DNA of 64,000 nt from Halalkalibaculum roseum (lineage in GTDB: Bacteria; Bacteroidota; Rhodothermia; Balneolales; Balneolaceae). Location of the stretch: contig NZ_JAALLT010000004.1 of the NCBI RefSeq assembly GCF_011059145.1, forward strand, positions 609,716 to 673,715, read 5' to 3'. Below, piece by piece: positions 57,593 through 64,000 of this stretch (within the stretch, counting starts at the first letter, position 1; each line of letters opens with the position of its first letter). The notes below the pieces were generated by a model. The model was not told the origin of the DNA and did no database searches. It saw nothing but the letters and a program-made list of their open reading frames with translations. A program made the translations under genes and the position numbers.

Positions 57593-57949
57593 ATGCCAAA
57601 AGCAAAACTTATTGATATTGCACACGGGCGAAGTGGCGACAAGGGCGACGGCAGCAACGTGGGCATTATTGCACGCCACCCGGATGTCTACCCCTTTTTA
57701 AAAGAAAAGCTGACGGCCGATGTCGTAAAGGAACACATGAAGCACATCTGTAAGGGGGATGTGGACCGGTACGAGATGCCTAATATCGGCGCGCTGAACT
57801 TTGTGTTGCACCAAAGTCTCGGTGGCGGCGGTACGGTATCCCTTAAATTGGATGCCCAGGGTAAAACCCACGCCTCCCAATTGCTAAGAATGGAAATGGA
57901 AGTGCCTCAAGAGCTGATAGAAAAAGTTCGCAAGAGACGGGCTTCCTAA
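57593..57949 (+). CDS. stand-alone AtuA-like ferredoxin-fold domain protein
   Basis: A 118-residue protein corresponding to the C-terminal domain of AtuA-type proteins: IDIAHGRSGDKGDGSNVGII, then MPNIGALNFVLHQSLGGGG and SLKLDAQGKTHASQLLRM. Full AtuA (acyclic terpene utilisation) has an N-terminal domain of about 450 residues; here no such domain is encoded next to it, though in many genomes the two parts are separate genes in one operon. The start codon is ATG 57593. The HGRSGDKGD loop looks intact, so the protein is likely functional. Confidence 0.88.
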   Translation: MPKAKLIDIAHGRSGDKGDGSNVGIIARHPDVYPFLKEKLTADVVKEHMKHICKGDVDRYEMPNIGALNFVLHQSLGGGGTVSLKLDAQGKTHASQLLRMEMEVPQELIEKVRKRRAS

Positions 57950-58009
57950 AGTCAGATCGGTTAATTCAGGTAGTGTTTCCGAATTGCCTAACAGTTGAAT
58001 TAAATAAAT

Positions 58010-58582
58010 TTACGACGTTGCCGTATCTGCCGATAAGAATGTGATAGGTACACGCACCTCAGTCTGTACCCATTTAATCACCATCTCTGTGGAATCGTCG
58101 GTTACTTCTTCGAACTGAATGGTAAAGGCTTCGTCCGACTGCTCAGTCTGGTGGGCATCTGCATCGATTCTCATCACATCATTTGAAGAATCATACTCAA
58201 AGGCACCCCAAAGTCCCAGCTCGCTGTTAAGTATGATGGTCCAGCTCTCCTCCCCCGGAATGGAAAACAGAGAGTACGTGCCTGCTTCCAGCTGCTCCCC
58301 GGAAAAGAGTATATCTTTAGTAGTGGTTATTTCGGTAGCCTCATTGGCTCCTGTCCGCCAAACCTCTCCAAAGGGAACCAACTCACCGAATATTTCTCTA
58401 CCGCTTTTATAGGGTTGCCCATAGACCACCTTGATATAGGTATCGGCATGTTTAACAGAGGCAATGGCTGTCGGGCTTTTGCGACGTACGGGATCAGGTT
58501 CCTTTGGTTGTTTGCTGTTGCAAGAGATAATAGCAAGTGAAACGGCCAGAAGCATGACCAAAAAGCTGTGAAATAATTTCAT
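58010..58582 (-). CDS. DUF2911 domain lipoprotein
   Basis: A 190-residue lipoprotein: signal peptide with lipobox IISC, a short linker, and a single DUF2911 domain (VVYGQPYKSGREIFGELVPF, RTGANEATEI, LEAGTYSLFSIPGEESW, and EVRVPITF). It is a shorter paralogue of the gene at 54407-55564, with an aligned domain but without the additional N-terminal part. Outer-membrane or periplasmic location inferred. Confidence 0.9.
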   Translation of the reverse strand: MKLFHSFLVMLLAVSLAIISCNSKQPKEPDPVRRKSPTAIASVKHADTYIKVVYGQPYKSGREIFGELVPFGEVWRTGANEATEITTTKDILFSGEQLEAGTYSLFSIPGEESWTIILNSELGLWGAFEYDSSNDVMRIDADAHQTEQSDEAFTIQFEEVTDDSTEMVIKWVQTEVRVPITFLSADTATS

Positions 58583-58647
58583 TAATCCATTGACTATCTA
58601 ACAGTTAAAAATAGGTTTAGCGACATACTAGCTAAAGAGACTACAAT

Positions 58648-61536
58648 TTAAAAATTACCGACAAATATATTGGTTTTTCCCCTGGTTGGCTCATAGCCTA
58701 CCCCGACACCAATATCCAAAGCCAGGTTCGATAGTCTGAAACGGGCGCGAATACCGGCACCGATAACCGTCCGGGTTTGATCAAGTGTGATACGACCGGA
58801 AGCATCCGCAACGGTATTGGTAAAACCGACCAGGTAAATATTACTCAGGTACAACGGTAACAGCAGCCCCCCGTCATCAGGGAAAATCAAGGGAACTGTA
58901 TAGCGGGTTCCCAGGCTTAGTGCGTTATTGGCTGTAGGGAATACGGATTCTGAAAAACCATCCGAAACCAAAAACTGGTTATCAAAAACACCGGCTGTTT
59001 GTGTAATTCCGAGCAAGCTGACTCTTAGGGATTGGTTCCATTGTTTTAATGGAGACAGGTAGGTATAAAACCCTCCGCGAAGTGCGGTAGGTTTCAGGAA
59101 TGATTGACGAAACTGTTGGTTGTTTACATTGAATATTAGATCAGTACTGGAAAAATAGTGCTCTATTTCGCCGAATAACACGAGTCCGGTATTCGGCTGA
59201 ACATCCCGGATATTCTGCTGTAGCTTATACCGAAGGGAGCTGAAAAGGTTGCCTATCGTCAAGTTACCAAAGTCAGAGAAAGCACTTCCGCTCCCTGTTG
59301 GCAGGTATCGTATCTGCGAACGCCGAAGTTCGGGTTCAATAGTAAACGAGGAAAAGTAAACATTGCGCTCCAGATTGTAGGTAAGCGGTACGCTCAATGC
59401 GAAGCTTCGCTCCTGGCGCACGGCCGGAAGACTGAAATTACCCTGGTCGGAAGAAAAATTTAAGGTACGGAAAGCGGGCTCGCTGAATATGCTTGCCTTA
59501 AAACCGGGGTAATAAGTCTTGTTTCGGTAGCTGAAATCATACCAGAGACGCTGTTCATAACCGGTAAGCTCAAGGGAATAGGCTTGATCCTGTATCAGAC
59601 TCCCACTGTGAAGTGTCGCTCCAATCTGGTAGGAATCGGTACGCCCGACTTCCTCGACTACCGGCAGAACTGCCCGGGGTTTGAGCCATGAAATGCCAGT
59701 TTTGTAAGATGACTGCTCCCATTGCTGACTCTCCGTCTCCACCTGTTCACCGAGCTCGGGGCGTTCCATAAAAGCCACTTTATCTTTGTTTGGCTTCCAT
59801 AAATATGGGTCAACTTCATTGTATACAAAAGATTCCATTTCCAGGACAGCGGGCAGCTGCTCATTTTCTTTTTGGAGAATGAAGGCAATACGTTTCCCAT
59901 CAGGGCTGTAGGATGCTTCAAAAGCGTTGTAGTTACTCTGTGTCAGTTGAACCAGCTGTTGTTGCTGAAGATCATACTCATAGATCTGCATGGTCCCTGA
60001 ATGGTCAGAGGTCAGGAGGAGCTTATCACCGTTTTCATGCCAGGAAATATCATAAATAGATCCTTTAGAAAACGCCAAAATCGGGTCTTGTTGAAGGTCT
60101 TCCTGAACCGACTGCTCGGAAACCAGCCAAAGCCCCTGTATGCCCCTTTTATTGACAATAACAGCCCACTGGTTGGATTCTTTGGGATTGACTGCTATCT
60201 CAATGATTTGATGCGGACCCAAATCGACCATGACCTTGGAGGTTTGCTCTCCGGTGTTAAAACGTATCAGCCGGCTGGATGCGCCTGAGGTCTGCAACGC
60301 ATAGGTATTTTGTCCGCTTATTTCGGGCGCATATACCCTACCATTTTGAGAAAGCCTTTTTTGACTTTGGTCCTTGAGGTTGACCTCAACTAATTCGGAG
60401 AGATAGGTTCGGTCATACAACGCACTGGATCGGTAGTAGGCGTAGGTAATAGTACTCTTGTCATCGGATAGATCATAGAGGTAATCGGTCACCGAGTTGG
60501 TGGTGACAAGGCATGTGAGATTTCCGGAGTTCAGGTCGTATGTATAAAACCCGGGGCTCCCATTATAAAAGGAGGCATAGAAAATAAGAGTATTTGGGTC
60601 CAGCCATTTTGGTCTGTGCACGGAAGCACCTTGTAATGGAATACCAAGGGTCGGTATAGGCTTTTGGGCTATTGTATCTTTACTTCGTTCTTCCGCTACT
60701 GACTTTTCAAATTCATTATATAGCGTAGCCGGCCATTTTCCGGTGGCATGCTTTAAAGCTACACCATATCCCAGGAAGGGCAGGTCAATATAGAAGTTAA
60801 GGGCTTTGCGGGTAGTTTCCCTGCCGTAGGTATCTTGGAGCCACCGAGTAAATTCATAACCGCCGATATAGTGCCGGTTGAATGGGCGATTGTGTTCCGG
60901 AAAGTGGGACATTTGTCCCATGGTCCACCGCTCCTGACTATCAAAAACAGCGTTGAATTGATTGTAGAAATAGGGATGATTGCCCCTTCCACCATTCGGA
61001 GCCACGAATTCTGTTTCATGATATGTGGCAAGACCCTCCGTAATACCGGAAGGAATGGCGCTGTGAAAGGATCGGGCAAGGTCAGGGGAAAATAGGTTTA
61101 CCAATCCGCCAATACCAAAACCACCCGTGTTGCTGTAATGCAATGCATGCACCAGCTCGTGGGGTTCCACAGCCTCCAGCCAGTTACCTGATTGTGGGTT
61201 TAGGGCTTTCCCTTTAATTGGGGGAATCTCGATTTCGGAGCGGAAATGAAACGGCGTCACAAAGCCGTTGGAGCGGTCGTTATAGTTGTTAAGGATAACG
61301 GGAAAGTCGGATAATTTCCCGTCAGCCAAATCTTGTACCTTGTTGTATTCGCTTTCCAGGATACGTCCGGTTCGCCAGGCTACAGAGTCTTCACCGGAGG
61401 GAAACACGATTTTAAAATGAGGGGTCTCAAGTTGTTGCCACTGCAAGTTGGGCGGGCGATACTGGGTGGGATAAAATTGGGCAGAGGCGGATGCATACAG
61501 GAGCAGAAAGAGTAATATACCTGTGATTTTTTTCAT
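58648..61536 (-). CDS. exported metallopeptidase with TolB-like propeller and outer-membrane barrel
   Basis: A 962-residue protein. The signal peptide (MKKITGILLFLLLYASASAQ) is followed by a zinc peptidase-like domain with HELVH in AVEPHELVHALHY (HExxH, near residue 127) and a downstream ITEGLATYHE with the likely third ligand glutamate. Residues about 290-590 have WD40/PD40-type repeats (SPDGKRIAFILQ, DKLLLTSDHSGTMQIYEYD). The remaining part is beta-rich and ends in GNF, as expected for an outer-membrane barrel. The domain order of peptidase, propeller and barrel suggests an outer-membrane-anchored enzyme; substrate unknown. Confidence 0.87.
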   Translation of the reverse strand: MKKITGILLFLLLYASASAQFYPTQYRPPNLQWQQLETPHFKIVFPSGEDSVAWRTGRILESEYNKVQDLADGKLSDFPVILNNYNDRSNGFVTPFHFRSEIEIPPIKGKALNPQSGNWLEAVEPHELVHALHYSNTGGFGIGGLVNLFSPDLARSFHSAIPSGITEGLATYHETEFVAPNGGRGNHPYFYNQFNAVFDSQERWTMGQMSHFPEHNRPFNRHYIGGYEFTRWLQDTYGRETTRKALNFYIDLPFLGYGVALKHATGKWPATLYNEFEKSVAEERSKDTIAQKPIPTLGIPLQGASVHRPKWLDPNTLIFYASFYNGSPGFYTYDLNSGNLTCLVTTNSVTDYLYDLSDDKSTITYAYYRSSALYDRTYLSELVEVNLKDQSQKRLSQNGRVYAPEISGQNTYALQTSGASSRLIRFNTGEQTSKVMVDLGPHQIIEIAVNPKESNQWAVIVNKRGIQGLWLVSEQSVQEDLQQDPILAFSKGSIYDISWHENGDKLLLTSDHSGTMQIYEYDLQQQQLVQLTQSNYNAFEASYSPDGKRIAFILQKENEQLPAVLEMESFVYNEVDPYLWKPNKDKVAFMERPELGEQVETESQQWEQSSYKTGISWLKPRAVLPVVEEVGRTDSYQIGATLHSGSLIQDQAYSLELTGYEQRLWYDFSYRNKTYYPGFKASIFSEPAFRTLNFSSDQGNFSLPAVRQERSFALSVPLTYNLERNVYFSSFTIEPELRRSQIRYLPTGSGSAFSDFGNLTIGNLFSSLRYKLQQNIRDVQPNTGLVLFGEIEHYFSSTDLIFNVNNQQFRQSFLKPTALRGGFYTYLSPLKQWNQSLRVSLLGITQTAGVFDNQFLVSDGFSESVFPTANNALSLGTRYTVPLIFPDDGGLLLPLYLSNIYLVGFTNTVADASGRITLDQTRTVIGAGIRARFRLSNLALDIGVGVGYEPTRGKTNIFVGNF

Positions 61537-61592
61537 GTGAGCCGTTCCACCTGCTTTCAGTCTGTGAATGTTTTTTATCGGATGGCAGCTGT

Positions 61593-61706
61593 TAAATATA
61601 TAACAAGAGAATTAACGGGCAAACTAAGTTTCATGGATTACCACTTAGACACTTAGAACATGGAAGCAATCAGCTCTACCCGCGTCTTCCGTGTTCCATT
61701 TGGTAG
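61593..61706. repeat. direct repeat left of the transposase
   Basis: Contains TAAATATATAACAA, an AAACTAAG stretch and ATCAGCTCTACCCGCG next to TCTTCCGTGTTCCATT. The right copy starts 849 bp later. The left copy has about 28 extra bases in the middle. Confidence 0.7.
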
Positions 61707-61736
61707 AGGTAACACCTATTTTAGGTAGGATAGAAT

Positions 61737-61805
61737 GTCCCGTAGGGACTTTATCCCGGTAGAAAAAGAAAGCACCTCCAGGTGACTGTGCCGTAGGTAC
61801 AGCAT
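61737..61805. repeat. REP-like sequences left of the transposase
   Basis: GTCCCGTAGGGAC (61737-61749) with CCCGGTAGAAAA behind it, then CTGTGCCGTAGGTACAGCAT (61786-61805). Both are short hairpins and occur inverted on the other side of the gene at 62284-62352. Confidence 0.75.
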
Positions 61806-61809
61806 CTAA

Positions 61810-62271
61810 TTATTCTACCCGTTTAAACACATACCGTTCATCATATTTGATTCCATGCGAATTCAATAGATTAAGATATTCTTCCTGAAAGCTTAACTTC
61901 CTATGATGTTTCTCCTGTTTCTGAATATATTTAATCACCCTAGGCAGCTGAGACTTAGAATAAGAAAAGGCGCCGTATCCTGACTGCCATGAAAACTTAT
62001 GACCCGAATACCCTTTCTTATTGATCCATTTAGATGAATCTTGTTTGACGATTTTGATCAAATCTGAAATGGACTGAGCGGGTCGCATTCCGATCAGGAT
62101 ATGAATGTGATCCGGCATGCCATTAATCTGTAACACCTTGTGAGAATGATTTTGCACAATGCCGGTTATGTATCGGTACAATTCTTCCTTCCAAGGGTCT
62201 TTAATCAGACTTTTTCGGTTTTGAACAGCAAATACAGCTTGTATATGAATTTGTGTGTAGGTATTGGCCAT
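61810..62271 (-). CDS. IS200/REP-associated tyrosine transposase (Y1_Tnp)
   Basis: A 153-residue HUH transposase. The histidine pair is H55 and H57 in GMPDHIHILIGM, and the catalytic tyrosine is probably Y115 in VIKYIQKQEKHH after the conserved SGYGAFSYSKSQ. The N-terminus MANTYTQIHIQAVFAVQNR is typical of the family common in Bacteroidota. All catalytic elements are intact. It lacks a TnpB partner. Being a solitary gene inside mirrored REP-like hairpins, it fits a RAYT, a domesticated single-strand transposase. Confidence 0.92.
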   Translation of the reverse strand: MANTYTQIHIQAVFAVQNRKSLIKDPWKEELYRYITGIVQNHSHKVLQINGMPDHIHILIGMRPAQSISDLIKIVKQDSSKWINKKGYSGHKFSWQSGYGAFSYSKSQLPRVIKYIQKQEKHHRKLSFQEEYLNLLNSHGIKYDERYVFKRVE

Positions 62272-62283
62272 ATTGCTATTTAT

Positions 62284-62352
62284 ATGTTGTACCTAGCGGC
62301 ACAAGGATTTTTAGGTTTGATATTTTCTACCGGCATTAGGTCCCTATGGGAC
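62284..62352. repeat. REP-like sequences right of the transposase
   Basis: TTGTACCTAGCGGCACAAG (62287-62305) and CTACCGGCATTAGG with GTCCCTATGGGAC (62340-62352) are inverse counterparts of the left REP-like set. Confidence 0.75.
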
Positions 62353-62441
62353 TTAGAAGAAGTGTGTTTTAATTATCTCTTCTTGACTTTTTTAGTTTTC
62401 TAATTTCTTTGCCTAAGAAGCTATTATTAATGTACTTATAA

Positions 62442-62527
62442 TAAATATATAACAATAGAGTCAGCGGACAAATTAAGAAAGCCGTGGCTATCAGCTATAC
62501 CGGTGTCTTCCGTGTTCCATTAAGTAG
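62442..62527. repeat. direct repeat right of the transposase
   Basis: TAAATATATAACAA, AAATTAAG, ATCAGCTATACCGG next to TCTTCCGTGTTCCATT and AAGTAG, matching 61593-61706 in the same orientation. Confidence 0.7.
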
Positions 62528-62547
62528 CGGCATTTGATGCGGGTAGG

Positions 62548-63228
62548 TTAAACCCCGTAGCCCGAGAGATAGGAATAAAAAGCCCAGAAGTGTGAAAAGG
62601 TACCGGCCAGAACAAAGAGGTGCCAGATTTCATGATGTCCGAACCAGTTGGGTATGGGGTTCGGTTTTTCCAGTCCGTAAATAATGGCACCCAGCGAGTA
62701 AGCCAGGCCGCCCGCGATAATCCATCCCAAGAAGGCCGCAGGCAGCTTTTCAAACAGGGTGGGAAACAAAATGACACCCATCCAACCCATACCTAGGTAA
62801 AGGAGCGTGGAGATCCAGCGAGGCGTTTTCATATACAAAAACTTCTTTATGATGCCCAGCAGTGCAAGGCTCCAGACGGTGATAAAGATACCCCATTTCC
62901 AATTTCCTTCGAGTACAATCAAGCATATAGGAGTATAGGAACCGGCTATCAACACATAGATCATGCTGTGGTCAAGCTTCTGAAAAAACTTAAGTGCTTT
63001 TTCCCTGACGGGCAGAGAATGGTATAACGAGCTGGAAGTATAGAGCAGCACCATACTCGCACCGAAGATGGAAAAGGCTACAATATGGCTGATGGAATCC
63101 TGTAAAACGGCTTCATATAATAGTGCAATGAGACCAACTACAGCCAGAATAGCTCCCAGGCCGTGGGTTAAACCGTTGACAGGTTCTCTTATGTAGCGTT
63201 GTATTTTCGAAAGATTATGTTTTGTCAT
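62548..63228 (-). CDS. hemolysin III / PAQR family membrane protein
   Basis: A 226-residue protein with seven transmembrane helices. Metal-binding-type motifs are conserved: SSLYHSLP (near residue 67), KLDHSMIYVLIAGSYTP (about 87-103), and the final HHEIWHLFVLAGTFSHFWAF. These match the HlyIII/YqfA branch of the PAQR family, often proposed to be metal-dependent hydrolases in the membrane; haemolysis is unproven for most members. ATG 63228 is chosen over a TTG at 63249. Confidence 0.92.
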   Translation of the reverse strand: MTKHNLSKIQRYIREPVNGLTHGLGAILAVVGLIALLYEAVLQDSISHIVAFSIFGASMVLLYTSSSLYHSLPVREKALKFFQKLDHSMIYVLIAGSYTPICLIVLEGNWKWGIFITVWSLALLGIIKKFLYMKTPRWISTLLYLGMGWMGVILFPTLFEKLPAAFLGWIIAGGLAYSLGAIIYGLEKPNPIPNWFGHHEIWHLFVLAGTFSHFWAFYSYLSGYGV

Positions 63229-63418
63229 GTTGAGAAGATAACGCAGCAAAGGGTAATAAAATTCTTTTTTCAGAAATATTAATTGAGATTAGAAAAATTT
63301 ATGTTCTCTTTTGATGAACAAAGGGCAATGAAAGTCCAAGTTGCCAACAAAAAGAACCTACTTTTTTGGCATTGATTGATATCGAACTATACGTCAAAAT
63401 AACCTGAAGACTTAGAAT

Positions 63419-63856
63419 ATGATGAATTTCCGTAACAGCGTACTCATTACCCTATTTTTAACAATGGTAGTGGCAGGGTGCTCTCAGAGCACCAATCAGC
63501 AGCAAGCAGCCGGCAGCGAAACGACCGTTAGTGAGGGCATGCTGCAGCATAATGTGTTTTTCTATCTTAAAGATGATGTGACGACAGATCAGAGAGCACA
63601 ATTCGAAGAAGGACTGAAGATACTATTGGCTATTGATGAGGTGTACGACTACCAGATCGGTATACCGGGAGATACGGAACAGCGGGATGTAACAGACCAC
63701 TCTTTTGGATATTCGTTCTCCTCATGGTTTGAGAACCTGGAAGATTACCAGGTCTATGCCGAACATCCGGTTCATTTGGAGTTTATTGATGAGTATGAAG
63801 ATCTATGGGCGGAAGTTCGAGTATATGATTCGGAAGTAATCGCTACCAAAGAGTAA
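63419..63856 (+). CDS. Dabb-domain lipoprotein
   Basis: A 145-residue lipoprotein (lipobox VAGC near residue 21, then a glutamine- and serine-rich linker). The remainder is a stress-responsive A/B barrel (Dabb): GMLQHNVFFYLKDDVTTDQR, FGYSFSSWFENLEDYQVYAE, HPVHLEFIDEYEDLW. Dabb proteins form small ferredoxin-like dimers; the function of secreted members is unknown. Confidence 0.88.
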   Translation: MMNFRNSVLITLFLTMVVAGCSQSTNQQQAAGSETTVSEGMLQHNVFFYLKDDVTTDQRAQFEEGLKILLAIDEVYDYQIGIPGDTEQRDVTDHSFGYSFSSWFENLEDYQVYAEHPVHLEFIDEYEDLWAEVRVYDSEVIATKE

Positions 63857-63916
63857 GAATTATTGTTAACTCTTTGGGGATAAGCTTTAAGATTTTATAA
63901 GTAGAGTCTAAACAGT

Positions 63917-64000
63917 ATGTGTGGAAGATATACGCTCAAGGAAAATAAAGAGAAACTGGAAGAGTGGTTCGATGCCGATGGCGAAGAACTGGATCGTCTT
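63917..64000 (+). CDS. SRAP-family protein (YedK/HMCES-like), N-terminal part
   Basis: The first 28 residues are visible: MCGRYTLKENKEKLEEWF and on to the window end. MCGRY at the start is the hallmark of SOS response-associated peptidase proteins, in which Cys2, exposed after removal of Met1, forms a DNA-protein crosslink with abasic sites in single-stranded DNA. The rest lies beyond the window. No SOS box was recognised in the 60 bp before it. Confidence 0.85.
   Translation, partial: MCGRYTLKENKEKLEEWFDADGEELDRL

Larger units (their letters stand above)
61737..62352. mobile_element. REP-associated transposase unit (RAYT with flanking REPs)
   Basis: The transposase gene is framed by mirrored hairpin sequences in the order a-b-gene-b'-a'. 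This is the arrangement of REP/RAYT units and of IS200/IS605-related elements, which recognise hairpins near the ends rather than classical terminal inverted repeats. Outer direct repeats (61593-61706 and 62442-62527) may be part of the unit or mark an earlier duplication. Confidence 0.7.

Overview
The window reads like chromosomal DNA of a Bacteroidota-related bacterium. The gene content (a SusC/SusD outer-membrane pair, very large VPS10/sortilin-like propeller proteins, a DUF4295 gene behind rpmG, DUF2911 lipoproteins, poor Shine-Dalgarno sites and moderate base composition) fits best with the Balneolota/Rhodothermota side of the FCB group. This placement is an inference from gene families; no taxonomic marker was compared. 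I saw no rRNA, tRNA or CRISPR array.

Layout. 0-6.8 kb: the 3' end of nuoN, a two-RCK potassium channel, small membrane and exported proteins, and a sugar-nucleotide transferase. 7-9.7 kb: mnmG and rsmG; rsmG carries three 16-bp parS-type sites inside its coding sequence. 9.8-17.4 kb: a WYL regulator, pckA, gyrA and gyrB. 17.6-22.1 kb: rpmB-rpmG-DUF4295, yqeY-cvpA-tyrS, an exonuclease III and a MarR regulator. 22.5-41.3 kb: an export and peptide-utilisation region with an amidohydrolase, two M14 carboxypeptidases, two paralogous 1070-residue VPS10-like proteins, a SusC/SusD pair and a LolC/E-type permease. 41.3-46 kb: MscS, a PhoD-like phosphatase, adenylate kinase, a stand-alone metalloenzyme and dtd. 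45.97-46.35 kb: an AT-rich gap with five exact TTATCAACA nonamers plus near-consensus DnaA boxes, a good candidate for oriC. 46.4-54.2 kb: nearly all plus-strand genes, including purM and an amine oxidase, ornithine cyclodeaminase-like and dimethylargininase-like group. 54.4-64 kb: DUF2911 lipoproteins, a GIY-YIG gene and a REP-associated transposase each set between repeats, a metallopeptidase/beta-propeller/barrel protein, a HlyIII-type membrane protein and the start of a SRAP (YedK/HMCES-type) gene.

How it fits together. gyrA, gyrB, mnmG and rsmG, the parS cluster and the DnaA-box cluster all sit within 40 kb, and genes to the right of 46.4 kb run mostly rightward while those just left of it run mostly leftward. 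Together these suggest that the window spans the origin-proximal part of the chromosome. A second theme is dispersed small repeats: a 33-bp perfect-arm palindrome in three intergenic gaps, CACAGAG tracts with 10-bp period at two places, GTCATYCCGA-type inverted repeats around the GIY-YIG gene, and mirrored REP-like sequences around the transposase. I did not find an obviously new multi-gene defence or biosynthetic system. The most notable signals are the intragenic parS cluster, the oriC candidate and the repeat-associated nuclease and transposase units.
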